Below are positions 23,646-34,292 of a stretch of 64,000 nt of DNA, in pieces. The stretch lies in contig CM073535.1 in assembly GCA_037074615.1 (NCBI GenBank), positions 12,315,001-12,379,000 of the forward strand, read 5' to 3'. The DNA comes from Leucaena leucocephala. Lineage: Eukaryota > Streptophyta > Magnoliopsida > Fabales > Fabaceae. Positions within the stretch are counted from its first letter, which is position 1, and every line of letters begins with the position of its first letter. The notes under the pieces are model-generated. The model was not told the DNA's origin. It made no database searches and saw only the letters and a list, made by a program, of their open reading frames with translations. The position numbers were made by a program, and so were the translations under genes.

Positions 23646-25630
23646 TGAAGGAATTGGAAGACATGCAGCGGAAATAAACTTTAAAAATTTTCCATTCCTT
23701 GCCAGGATCTGCCGTATGTGTTTAAGTCAAGTGGAAAGAATCATTACCCTTAGTGTTGCTCAGCGAATTTCACAGCTTCTCTACGTGGGTGGTGATCTCT
23801 TTCTGATCGCAAGAAATCGACGGAGTGTTCCTCAGCGACCTTCACAGATTCTCTCCGCGGACGGTGGTCTCTTTCCGATCACAAGAAGTCGACGCCTCAG
23901 GTCGGCTTCCTCTACTGGTATCCACACGAACAGCGTTCCAACCACGAACGACGTGCTAGCGTCTCCTGTCCCTCCAAGGCTTTCACAAGTCTCCGTCTCT
24001 ATTTCGGCAGTTTCTTGTCTGCAAACCTTTTGCAGATTCCGTTCGGCCTTTTGTGTTCTGTGTTATTTTCAAACGTAGCTCCTCCAATCAGATATATGAG
24101 GATGCTATGCGTTTTTTACACTTAACCTAATTGGATTTTGGAGTTAATCTTATATTAATTCCGAATTGATACAATATCATATATTGTATAATTTTATAAG
24201 AAACTAATTAAATAAAATAATATTAAATCCGTCCCACAGATTTAATTACTTATTTATTTAACTTTAAATAAAGATGAGACTGAGTTATATTTGATTTATT
24301 CCCATAAATCAAATTTGAGATATCCTATCAATTTAAATTTCGAATTTCAAACGTGATAGAGATTTAATTTATCCTTATAAATTAAATCTTATAAATATCT
24401 CTTATATGAGATTTCCTATCAATTTGAATTTCGAATTTCAAACGTGATAGAGATTTAATTTATCCTTATAAATTAAATCTTTATAAATATCTCTTATATG
24501 AGATATCCTATCAATTTGAATTTCGAATTTCAAACGTGATAGAGATTTAATTTATCCTTATAAATTAAATCTTATAAATATCTCTTATATGAGATATCCT
24601 ATCAATTTGAATTTCGAATTTAAACGTGATAGGGATTTAATTTATCCTTATAAATTAAATCTCATATATCTCATATATATAATATATATATATATACGAA
24701 TATAAATATAAATAAATATATATACATTCACCTGGATCTTTCATTGAATCTGGACATGTCTTAGATTCAATGAATCTGGACATCATAGCTCGTGTTGGGC
24801 TATTTTGTGTGCGACCCTGTAGGCCCATATGAAGTTGGCAGTGGGCCATTTGCTATACTAGCCCACAAGTCGCAAGCGGTCTCTAGCAAGACATAACAAC
24901 TACCCAAATCATATGAGGATCGATAAACGATGTAACCTTTTATACAACCATATCATGTCCCTTCTGTCACGCGATATTTTGGTCATGGATGAGGCATGGA
25001 TAATGTCATCCTCCTATTCCCGACCGTTACTTTCTCGATCCCTGAGTAGTCTGACTATAGAAATGGAACTACCTTTCCATTACAGTATGGCCATACATTT
25101 CTCAGACTCACTCATCGAGGGGCCCAGTAATATCTCTCCACGAATGTGAGGGACAAATTCCATCTTGACCATTCACATTCCTCCGCATGAAAAACCACTA
25201 AGCCCGAACATAGTCTTTATGATCACTCGGTCAAAAGTGACTTTTGACTAGGTCAAAGCTGAGCGTTTTGTCATGTAGGAATCCATGATGATCTCAGGTC
25301 AAAGGGCATATTGACATGGTTTGTATATGAGAGAAGCTTATGACGTTACCCATGTAGTTCTCTCATAGCGGGTCGGTCCAACACCCTGTACTCTTACATG
25401 TGCTTATGACTTTGATTTATATCTCTATACATCTTCAAAGTCATACTGGTCTTATTTCATCTGTGCTCCCACATAGATGATCGACCAGGGACATTTAGGA
25501 TAATATCATGAATTATCCAAGGATGGTCATCATAGTAAACATGCAAATAATATGATAACTCAATTAATAAATTCATAAATCAATAATGTTCATAAGACAA
25601 TGATTGGCCCCTAGGGCACGATTTCCAACA
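23646..25630 (-). repeat. 3' LTR of copia element A
   Basis: On the minus strand it starts TGTTGGAAATCGTGCCC and ends CCAATTCCTTCA; this copy keeps the complete end. It is offset 7123 bp from the 5' copy with no indel. Confidence 0.95.
24315..24665 (-). repeat. four tandem ~91-bp units in U3 of the A 3' LTR
   Basis: TCCTATCAATTT recurs at about 24323, 24414, 24506 and 24597. Each unit holds GATTTAATTTAT-n4-ATAAATTAAATC, a perfect 12-bp inverted repeat. The same array lies in the 5' LTR at 31438-31788. Element D has three units and B only about one. Confidence 0.85.
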
Positions 25631-25641
25631 ACCTCCCACTT
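25631..25641 (-). other. polypurine tract of copia element A
   Basis: On the minus strand the sequence AAGTGGGAGGT directly abuts the 3' LTR, 4 bp beyond the polyprotein stop. This is the expected plus-strand primer. Confidence 0.85.
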
Positions 25642-25644
25642 GCA

Positions 25645-28600
25645 CTAGGTACAATCACTAATTTGACTAATTCCCATTGACCTAACATGACGCTCATGCT
25701 TTGCCTGCACAAGCGGCTTTGTTAGAGGATCAGCAACATTATCTTCTCCTGCTACTTTGCATATTTTTATATCACCTCTATCGTTGATTTCTCTGATGAG
25801 ATGAAATCGCCTGAGTATATGCTTGGTCCTTTGATGTGACCTAGGCTCTTTGGCCTGTGCAATAGCACCGCTATTGTCACAGAGCAAAGTTATTGGATCT
25901 GAGATGGTAGGTATCACCCCTAGTTCTGTGATGAACTTCCTAATCCAAACGGCTTCCTTAGCTGCATCAGATGCTGCTATATACTCAGCTTCCGTTGCAG
26001 AATCTGCTACAGTGCCCTGCTTAGAGCTCTTCCAGCTTACTGCTCCATTATTGAGGAGGAATATGTATCCAGACTGCGATTTTTGGTCGTCCTGGTCAGT
26101 TTGGAAACTCGCATCTGTGTAACCAGTTACACAGAGCTCATCATCCAATCCACCATAGACCAAGAATAAGTCCTTAGTCCTTCTTAAGTACTTAAGGATA
26201 TTCTTGACAGCAGTCCAATGGCCCTCACCAGGGTCCTGTTGGTATCTGCTAGTCATACTTAAGGCAAACGAGACATCCGGTCGAGTACATAACATGGCGT
26301 ACATGATAGATCCTATGGCCGAGGCATATGGAACCTTACTCATGCGACCTCGCTGATCAGATGTACTAGGACACAGATCTTTGCTGAGGTGAGTACCATG
26401 AGACATGGGTATGAAACCCCTCTTTGATTCATGCATACTGAACCTATGCAGTATTTTGTCTATGTATGTACTCTGACTGAGTCCTAGAAGTCTTTTAGAT
26501 CTATCTCTATAGATCCTGATTCCTAGGATGTAGGTGGCTTCACCCAAGTCTTTCATCGAGAAAGACTTTCCTAACCAAGACTTGACAATCTGCAAGGTAG
26601 GAATGTCATTCCCAATAAGTAGGATGTCATCGACATAGAGTACTAAAAACACAACTGTGCTCCCACTAACCTTCTTGTACACACAAGGTTCATCAATGTT
26701 TTGAAGAAATCCAAACTCTTTGATTACTTCATCAAAACGATGATTCCAACTCCGAGAGGCTTGCTTTAGTCCATAAATGGACCTTTGAAGCTTGCACACT
26801 TTACCAGAGTCCTCGGAACGCACAAACCCTTCAGGTTGTGTCATGTACACGTCCTCAAGGAGCTTTCCATTAAGGAAGGCTGTCTTGACGTCCATCTGCC
26901 ATATTTCATAGTCATAATATGCTGCAATAGCAAAGAGGATTCTGATTGATTTGGCCATTGCTACTGGGGAAAAGGTCTCATCATAGTCCACACCATGAGT
27001 TTGAGTAAAACCTTTTGCAACCAGTCGTGCCTTGAAGACATTTACATTGCCATCCATGTCAGTTTTCTCTTTGAAAACCCACTTGCACCCGACGGTTTTT
27101 ACACCTTCAGGCGGGTCGACTAAGGTCCAAACCTGATTGTCGTACATGGATTGCATCTCAGACTTCATGGCACTAAGCCATTTTTCGGAGTTTGGTCCCA
27201 CTATAGCTTCTCGATAGGTAGTCGGCTCATTATGCTCAATGAGCAACACATCACGACTATCAGAAATCAGAAATCCATATCTCTGAGGCTGAACTCGTGT
27301 CCTATTAGACTTTCGTGGACCTTGCGTGACTTGAGGAGTCTCAACAACTTGTTGTGAGTCTTCTCTAATTTCCATCTGCAGTTCTGTGGTGTCTTGTAGC
27401 TCTCGAACTTCTTCGAGTTGTACCTTACTCCCACTGGTTCTTTTAGAGATAAATTCTCGTTCAAGAAAGATACCATTTCTGACAATAAACACTTTGTTAT
27501 CAGCAGGGTTGTAGACGTAATATCCCTTGGTTTCCTTAGGATATCCCACAAAAAGGCATTTTGAGGATTTGGGCGCTAATTTGTCTGAGGCTTGTTGCTT
27601 AACATAGACCTCGCATCCCCAAATCTTGAGGAAAGACAAACTAGGCGTCCTCCCAGTCCATATCTCATACGGAGTCTTTTCGATTGCCTTAGATGGAACA
27701 CGATTGAGTGTGAACGCAGCTGTCTCTAGGGCATAGCCCCAAAAGGAGGGCGGAAGATCTGTTCGACTCATCATGGATCGAACCATATCTAATAGTGTTC
27801 GATTTCTCCGTTCAGAAACGCCATTCCATTGTGGTGTCCCTGGAGGAGTCAATTGTGAGAGTGTCCCACAATTCCTAAGATGATCTATGAACTCTTGGCT
27901 CAAATATTCACCACCCCGATCAGATCGAAGGGCTTTAATTGTTTTGCCAAGCTGGTTTTGTACTTCATTTTGAAATATCTTGAACTTTTCAAAAGATTCA
28001 GATTTATGTTTCATTAGATAGATGTACCCATATCTGCTGAAATCATCTATGAATGTTATGAAGTACGAATAACCTCCTCTGGCATTTGTGTTCATCGGTC
28101 CACACACATCTGTATGTATGAGGCCCAATAAATCAGTGGCCCTCTCACTGTGCCCAGTGAAAGGTGACTTTGTCATCTTTCCTAACAAGCAAGACTCGCA
28201 AGTGTCATATGATTCAAAATCAAATGAGTTTAGAAATCCATCTTGATGGAGTTTGGAAATGCGTTTCTCATTTATGTGGCCCAGACGACAGTGCCAGAGG
28301 TATGTGGGATTCAAATCGTTTGGTTTGACCCTTTTGGCGGTTATGTTATAGATATTTCCATGATTGGGTTGTTCCAAATTTAATATGTAATGATCAACAT
28401 GCAAATCACCATGAGCATAGAAAACATCATTACGATAAATAGAACATCTACTATTCCCAGCAATGGAAGTGAAACCTTCCTTATCCAAATAAGAAAGTGA
28501 AACAATGTTACTACTTAAAGCAGGAACATAATAGCAATTGTTCAAAACTAACAAAAGCCCAGTGGGCAGAACTAATTCATAAGTGCCTACAGCTAACGCA

Positions 28601-29628
28601 GCAACCCTTGCTCTGTTTCCAACTCGTAGGTCAACTTCACCCCTTTTCAGCTTCCTACTGTCCTTTAGTCCCTGCACATTTGTACAAATGTGAGAACCAC
28701 ATGCAGTATCTAATACCCATGAGGTGGAAGTAGAAAGATGAATGTCTATAACATAAATACCTGAAGCGATAGCCCCGCTATCCTTCTTGTTCTTTTTCAG
28801 ATCTTCGAGGTAGAGTTTGCAATTCCTCTTCCAATGACCCGGTTCATTGCAGAAGAAGCAGACTCCTTCCTTCGGAGGCTTTGCCTTCTTTGGTGCAGGC
28901 TTGGTTTCGGGCTTGCCTGACTCTTTGGTCTTACCTGATGAGCCATGACCCTTCCCCTTGCCTTTGCCTTTCTTTTTCGTACCCTTTCCTTTCTGAACCA
29001 TCAAAACACTATTGGGTTTCTTCTTAAGACTCGGCTCAGCAGTTTTAAGCATCCCATGCAGTTCAGAAATAGATTTCTCCATGTTGTTCATGTTGTAGTT
29101 CATAACAAACTGGTCATAACTTTCCGGGAGTGAGTTTAAGATCAAATCTGTAGCTAACTCCTGGCTCATGGGAAATCCAAGCCGTTCAAGGTGATCAATG
29201 TACCCTTTCATCTTTAAGACATGAGCACTGACTGATGCACCTTCAGCCATCTTGCAGGAATGTAAGGCCTTAGTGGTCTCATACCTCTCTTGCCTTGCCT
29301 GTTGCTGGAACATTTCCTTGAGATGCACAATCATCTCATAAGCCTCCATGTGTTCCAGATCTCTTTGGAGCTCCGGAACCATGGTGGCTAGCATCAAGCA
29401 TCCCACATCGACAGAGTCTTCCTTATGCTTCATATAAGCATCTCTCTGAGCTCTGGGAGCATTGGCGGCTGGCTCCTCAGGAATGGGTTGATCTAGGACA
29501 TGCGCCTTTCTTTCCTGCTTGAGAACAATTCTCAAGTTCCTAAACCAGTCAAGAAAGTTTGTCCCATTGAGTTTGTCCTTCTCAAGGACAGATCGCAGCG
29601 ATAATGTAGCAGTATTACTAGTCGTCAT
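25645..29628 (-). CDS. Ty1/copia gag-pol polyprotein (element A), intact
   Basis: A 1327-residue polyprotein for retrotransposition. Domain order is Gag (residues ~1-230), CCHC knuckle CFFCNEPGHWKRNC (~257-270), aspartic protease with LDTACGSH (D at ~307), integrase with HCRLGH...CESCLLGK zinc site (~446-485) and D507/D570/E606 triad (SDRGGEY, GVSERRNR), reverse transcriptase with YVDD (~998-1001), and RNase H (TDAS, ATEAEY, LLCDNSGA). Integrase before reverse transcriptase defines copia. The ATG is the one shared with B and D (MTTSNTATLS). All catalytic motifs look intact and there is no stop or frame shift. It is very like B; the Tork/TNT1-type lineage is my inference. It ends 7 residues past the conserved RSMGI. 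Despite the open frame, the missing primer site should prevent normal self-replication. Confidence 0.95.
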   Translation of the reverse strand: MTTSNTATLSLRSVLEKDKLNGTNFLDWFRNLRIVLKQERKAHVLDQPIPEEPAANAPRAQRDAYMKHKEDSVDVGCLMLATMVPELQRDLEHMEAYEMIVHLKEMFQQQARQERYETTKALHSCKMAEGASVSAHVLKMKGYIDHLERLGFPMSQELATDLILNSLPESYDQFVMNYNMNNMEKSISELHGMLKTAEPSLKKKPNSVLMVQKGKGTKKKGKGKGKGHGSSGKTKESGKPETKPAPKKAKPPKEGVCFFCNEPGHWKRNCKLYLEDLKKNKKDSGAIASGIYVIDIHLSTSTSWVLDTACGSHICTNVQGLKDSRKLKRGEVDLRVGNRARVAALAVGTYELVLPTGLLLVLNNCYYVPALSSNIVSLSYLDKEGFTSIAGNSRCSIYRNDVFYAHGDLHVDHYILNLEQPNHGNIYNITAKRVKPNDLNPTYLWHCRLGHINEKRISKLHQDGFLNSFDFESYDTCESCLLGKMTKSPFTGHSERATDLLGLIHTDVCGPMNTNARGGYSYFITFIDDFSRYGYIYLMKHKSESFEKFKIFQNEVQNQLGKTIKALRSDRGGEYLSQEFIDHLRNCGTLSQLTPPGTPQWNGVSERRNRTLLDMVRSMMSRTDLPPSFWGYALETAAFTLNRVPSKAIEKTPYEIWTGRTPSLSFLKIWGCEVYVKQQASDKLAPKSSKCLFVGYPKETKGYYVYNPADNKVFIVRNGIFLEREFISKRTSGSKVQLEEVRELQDTTELQMEIREDSQQVVETPQVTQGPRKSNRTRVQPQRYGFLISDSRDVLLIEHNEPTTYREAIVGPNSEKWLSAMKSEMQSMYDNQVWTLVDPPEGVKTVGCKWVFKEKTDMDGNVNVFKARLVAKGFTQTHGVDYDETFSPVAMAKSIRILFAIAAYYDYEIWQMDVKTAFLNGKLLEDVYMTQPEGFVRSEDSGKVCKLQRSIYGLKQASRSWNHRFDEVIKEFGFLQNIDEPCVYKKVSGSTVVFLVLYVDDILLIGNDIPTLQIVKSWLGKSFSMKDLGEATYILGIRIYRDRSKRLLGLSQSTYIDKILHRFSMHESKRGFIPMSHGTHLSKDLCPSTSDQRGRMSKVPYASAIGSIMYAMLCTRPDVSFALSMTSRYQQDPGEGHWTAVKNILKYLRRTKDLFLVYGGLDDELCVTGYTDASFQTDQDDQKSQSGYIFLLNNGAVSWKSSKQGTVADSATEAEYIAASDAAKEAVWIRKFITELGVIPTISDPITLLCDNSGAIAQAKEPRSHQRTKHILRRFHLIREINDRGDIKICKVAGEDNVADPLTKPLVQAKHERHVRSMGISQISDCT

Positions 29629-30499
29629 GATTCTACAATTAAAATATGCAATGTAATTAGTAATCTCCCACTAAATAAACAACCCTCAATGCAATAGTTA
29701 GTGGGCTAAGATCCATATTTGGCTCAAACTTAAGTCCGCTTTGGCAGGACGCTTAGATTAAGTTATTTAGGTAGGTAACACCTTTACCAATTACATCAAA
29801 TGTAACTCTTAGATATTCATGGGATCCTATCATCATATGATCTGGCATGTTCTAATCCCATCTAATGCCTTGAGATCCAAAACCGTTTTGTTAATCTCAA
29901 TTAAGTCAAACAATAATGAACCTATGAGAGTAGCACCATTACTCTTTGCTTATCTCCCCAAGATAACTCAAAAGCACCCACTTTGGTGGAGTCCACAATT
30001 GAGCGATCAAGGTTTTGACAAGTGTTCATAAATTGACAGCATTATGACTTAAGATTTCTTTTAGAGGGCCTAATTTAACTATCTGGTTTATAAAACGCAT
30101 GTTTCTCAGTTCGTATCTCATACAAGTAATATGCATGTGCTGATCTAATCATAAGATGCATAATTCAAACGTGATACAATATGGCTCACCTATCCTAAGT
30201 CCCCTCAAGCCAATGAGAGGAGCTCTCTAGTAAGAAAAGAGAAATTACATATAGAAACCTCTTTTAACATTCGAGGGGAGTGAGATGAGAGGAGAAGGTA
30301 CATTGAGAGTATATAGAGGAAGGCACGACACGCAGGCCGTATTTTTTAAAAATTACAACACTTGCAATCTAGAGCCATATTGTTCACCATACCCAAACAT
30401 TCAAGAATCAATATTCAGATCTAATCGAAGGGCAAAAAACATTTACAAAGTAACATATGTTACGGTTATGTTGCGCTACGAACAGGTAGCTACGGCGGT

Positions 30500-30519
30500 C
30501 CCGCTAACCGGTTAGCGGG
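30500..30519 (-). other. 20-bp perfect palindrome in the A leader (possible dimerisation hairpin)
   Basis: CCCGCTAACCGGTTAGCGGG folds on itself with a self-complementary ACCGGT core. A GGGGC-GCT-GCCCC hairpin lies next to it at 30530-30542. B has both at matching positions (37984-38003, 37963-37975) with one change. D lacks them. Confidence 0.7.
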
Positions 30520-31210
30520 CGGGGTCTCTGGGGCAGCGCCCCGGAAGAAATTTTTTTTTGTTTTTTGTTTCATAAATAATCACGAATCTGAATTCGGTTT
30601 TCACAAATTCGAATTCGGTTTTCTTAGACCCCATCTATGCGGATTGATCAAATCAAAAAGCATCACCACCGATTTCAATTTCCTTTTAGATTCCTTTTAT
30701 GTCATACACAACAAGGATTCCATATATGTCACACATACAACGCTTATTACCCTTATATGTCACACATACACCGGAATTGGAAGACATGCAGCGGAAATAA
30801 ACTTTAAAAATTTTCCATTCCTTGCCAGGATCTGCCGTATGTGTTTAAGTCAAGTGGAAAGAATCATTACCCTTAGTGTTGCTCAGCGAATTTCACAGCT
30901 TCTCTACGTGGGTGGTGATCTCTTTCTGATCGCAAGAAATCGACGGAGTGTTCCTCAGCGACCTTCACAGATTCTCTCCGCGGACGGTGGTCTCTTTCCG
31001 ATCACAAGAAGTCGACGCCTCAGGTCGGCTTCCTCTACTGGTATCCACACGAACAGCGTTCCAACCACGAACGACGTGCTAGCGTCTCCTGTCCCTCCAA
31101 GGCTTTCACAAGTCTCCGTCTCTATTTCGGCAGTTTCTTGTCTGCAAACCTTTTGCAGATTCCGTTCGGCCTTTTGTGTTCTGTGTTATTTTCAAACGTA
31201 GCTCCTCCAA

Positions 31211-31222
31211 TCAGATATATGA
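31211..31222 (-). promoter_or_regulatory. TATA box of the A 5' LTR
   Basis: CATATATCTGATT precedes GGAGCTACG on the minus strand. The same TATA plus GGAGCTA arrangement is present in B (37049) and D (46926), which fixes the U3/R boundary shortly downstream. Confidence 0.6.
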
Positions 31223-31437
31223 GGATGCTATGCGTTTTTTACACTTAACCTAATTGGATTTTGGAGTTAATCTTATATTAATTCCGAATTGATACAATAT
31301 CATATATTGTATAATTTTATAAGAAACTAATTAAATAAAATAATATTAAATCCGTCCCACAGATTTAATTACTTATTTATTTAACTTTAAATAAAGATGA
31401 GACTGAGTTATATTTGATTTATTCCCATAAATCAAAT

Positions 31438-31788
31438 TTGAGATATCCTATCAATTTAAATTTCGAATTTCAAACGTGATAGAGATTTAATTTATCCTTA
31501 TAAATTAAATCTTATAAATATCTCTTATATGAGATTTCCTATCAATTTGAATTTCGAATTTCAAACGTGATAGAGATTTAATTTATCCTTATAAATTAAA
31601 TCTTTATAAATATCTCTTATATGAGATATCCTATCAATTTGAATTTCGAATTTCAAACGTGATAGAGATTTAATTTATCCTTATAAATTAAATCTTATAA
31701 ATATCTCTTATATGAGATATCCTATCAATTTGAATTTCGAATTTAAACGTGATAGGGATTTAATTTATCCTTATAAATTAAATCTCAT
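31438..31788 (-). repeat. four tandem ~91-bp units in U3 of the A 5' LTR
   Basis: This is the same array as in the 3' LTR. It lies upstream of the TATA box in the minus-strand transcription direction, where U3 enhancer repeats of plant copia elements usually sit. Confidence 0.85.
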
Positions 31789-32753
31789 ATATCTCATATA
31801 TATAATATATATATATATACGAATATAAATATAAATAAATATATATACATTCACCTGGATCTTTCATTGAATCTGGACATGTCTTAGATTCAATGAATCT
31901 GGACATCATAGCTCGTGTTGGGCTATTTTGTGTGCGACCCTGTAGGCCCATATGAAGTTGGCAGTGGGCCATTTGCTATACTAGCCCACAAGTCGCAAGC
32001 GGTCTCTAGCAAGACATAACAACTACCCAAATCATATGAGGATCGATAAACGATGTAACCTTTTATACAACCATATCATGTCCCTTCTGTCACGCGATAT
32101 TTTGGTCATGGATGAGGCATGGATAATGTCATCCTCCTATTCCCGACCGTTACTTTCTCGATCCCTGAGTAGTCTGACTATAGAAATGGAACTACCTTTC
32201 CATTACAGTATGGCCATACATTTCTCAGACTCACTCATCGAGGGGCCCAGTAATATCTCTCCACGAATGTGAGGGACAAATTCCATCTTGACCATTCACA
32301 TTCCTCCGCATGAAAAACCACTAAGCCCGAACATAGTCTTTATGATCACTCGGTCAAAAGTGACTTTTGACTAGGTCAAAGCTGAGCGTTTTGTCATGTA
32401 GGAATCCATGATGATCTCAGGTCAAAGGGCATATTGACATGGTTTGTATATGAGAGAAGCTTATGACGTTACCCATGTAGTTCTCTCATAGCGGGTCGGT
32501 CCAACACCCTGTACTCTTACATGTGCTTATGACTTTGATTTATATCTCTATACATCTTCAAAGTCATACTGGTCTTATTTCATCTGTGCTCCCACATAGA
32601 TGATCGACCAGGGACATTTAGGATAATATCATGAATTATCCAAGGATGGTCATCATAGTAAACATGCAAATAATATGATAACTCAATTAATAAATTCATA
32701 AATCAATAATGTTCATAAGACAATGATTGGCCCCTAGGGCACGATTTCCAACA

Positions 32754-33251
32754 ATTAGTTCCCTAGTAATTAATTGTTATTTCCATTGTCTACTTGAGTA
32801 TTTTATTTGTTTGAACTTTAGTTTTTTGTTGTTTTCATTGCATAGCATAAAATTTTTCAGAAATAGAAACAAATACGTTATTTTCTTTCACTTTGACATT
32901 TGCATAATTGCATAGCATTCTGCATTTTTTTCTAAGTTCCTATGAAATTACTCCATGTGCCTTTGCGTTATGACAATACCTTATCTAGGTCATGACCTTA
33001 TTGCTTTACTGAGGTACCTAATTGCTCTATGTGGTATTCAGTTGTGACCTTTGTTACTGTTTGTCGTGACTAGTTTGAAAGATTTGTTATCTGTGAAAGT
33101 TAGTCGCGTTTTCAATAATGTTTGCTCTCTGTGTTCTTGAGTCGCGACCTTAACATCCTTTTGTCATGACCTAATTGAATTTTTCTACTGTGAAATTTTT
33201 GTGTCTATTTTAGTTTGCTTGCTTGGTTATTACTGATTGTTTCTGTGTTGC
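32754..33251 (+). other. leader of Athila-like element F with GTC(R)(Y)GAC motifs
   Basis: This non-coding stretch between the A insertion and the gag remnant holds repeated GGTCATGACC-type motifs at 32988, 33041, 33063, 33141 (GTCGCGACC) and 33163. No open reading frame of note. Confidence 0.5.
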
Positions 33252-34290
33252 ATGCATAGAAGAATTGAACCATTAGTGCCTTTTGACCCTGAAATTGAAA
33301 GGATACTTAAGAAACTAAGAAGAGAATTTAAAGAAGGAACTAGTAAATTTGTAGTTGAGAAAGTGGAAAAATCAATAGAATCTTGTTCATCATCTAGTGT
33401 TCCTGGATATGGAATTGGACCTAATTTAGATATTCCATTAGAAATTTATAATATGGTTGAGATTAATCATAATGGACATAATAGGCAGGGAGAAAATGAA
33501 ATACCAATTAATGTAGAAGACAATAGAAGTTAAGGGAAATAAATCATTCTCATGTGAATTATGATCCTTATATTTTTTATACTGAAGAGGCTAATTTTGA
33601 AATTAAAGAAGCTTTGATTGCAGCTTTACCTAAATTTTATGGTTTTACAGGAGAATGTCCACATCAACACTTACAAATCATGCATATGATATTCTCTTTG
33701 ATGAAGCCTCCTTGACTGCATCCGATGTTGTCTTAAGGAGATGTTTCCATTTCACTATGGAAGGGAAAGCTAAGGAGTGGTTATTCAATCTACCAACTAA
33801 TTTCTCCACTCTTACATGGGATCAGTTGAAGTCAACATTTCTAGAACAGTTCTTCTTGATCTCTAAGACAACTCAGATAAAGAAGGAGATTTCAAACATT
33901 TTGCAACAAGAATGGATAGTCATTACATGAATATTGGATAAAATTTATCAACTTGTTGGCTTGATGTCCACACACAACATTACAAAGGTTCATTTAGTAG
34001 ACATTTTATTTGATGGACTACTTCCTCACAACAAGGTATCCTTGAATATAGCAGTAAATGGATCTTTGAGAGAAAAAACTCAACAAGCAAGATGAGAGTT
34101 ATTCTAAAAAATGGCTAATGAAGATCATCATACTAAGGATCCAAGAAGAATGCTCACATCATATTAGGGTAATTCGAAAGAGATTTTAGTAGAAATAGCA
34201 GCTTTAGAAAACTAAATAGAAATGAGAATGAATTTACTTGAAAGAGAGTTACATTCTACAAAGCAAGTTCATACAGTGGGAACTTCATAA
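33252..34290 (+). pseudogene. Athila-like Ty3/gypsy gag pseudogene (element F)
   Basis: The start reads MHRRIEP...PFDPEIERILKKLRRE, a common N-terminal pattern of plant Athila-type Gag. After a stop and a frame change, the core Gag pattern follows: FEIKEALIAALPKFYGFTGECPHQHLQ, then AKEWLFNLPTNFSTLTWDQLK, FLEQFFLISKTTQIKKEI and a HEYW-like block. These correspond to the LPKFHGLAGEDPHKHLKEF, KDWLYYLP and FLEKFFPASRT patterns of the family. Gag forms the particle that packages element RNA. This copy has several stops and shifts, and it is cut near 34290 where an inverted LTR fragment begins. No pol follows. Confidence 0.75.
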
Positions 34291-34292
34291 GT

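Larger units (their letters stand above)
23646..32753 (-). mobile_element. copia element A, full length but lacking its primer site; TSD ATTAG
   Basis: A 9.1-kb Ty1/copia element. The LTRs are at 23646-25630 and 30773-32753, and a perfect ATTAG duplication lies at 23641-23645 and 32754-32758. It inserted into the leader of Athila-like element F. The LTRs match without indels over 1981 bp and I see no substitution, so insertion is very recent. A deletion at the 5' LTR/leader boundary removed the last four LTR bases and the primer site, which are still implied by the 3' LTR and by elements B and D. Confidence 0.95.
30773..32753 (-). repeat. 5' LTR of copia element A, last 4 bases deleted
   Basis: It is identical in length and apparently in sequence to the 3' LTR over 1981 bp. 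The terminal TTCA (minus strand) and the adjoining TGGTATCAGAGC are missing. The leader resumes at a TGTATGTGTGACATA repeat. Confidence 0.95.

Noticed and set aside
24315..24665. Regularly spaced repeats resembling a CRISPR array
   Set aside because: The units are contiguous ~91-bp tandem repeats in a plant LTR with no unique spacers.
24670..24730. AT dinucleotide runs (also 31795-31850, 36660-36720, 46380-46440)
   Set aside because: Simple-sequence tracts in the LTR U3 region; the conserved TATA box closer to the transcript start is a better promoter candidate.
30839..31201. 120-codon open frame in both A LTRs (also 23716-24078)
   Set aside because: It lies antisense to the element in U5, does not start in any recognised domain and is disrupted in B and D. 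Its identity between LTRs only reflects LTR identity.
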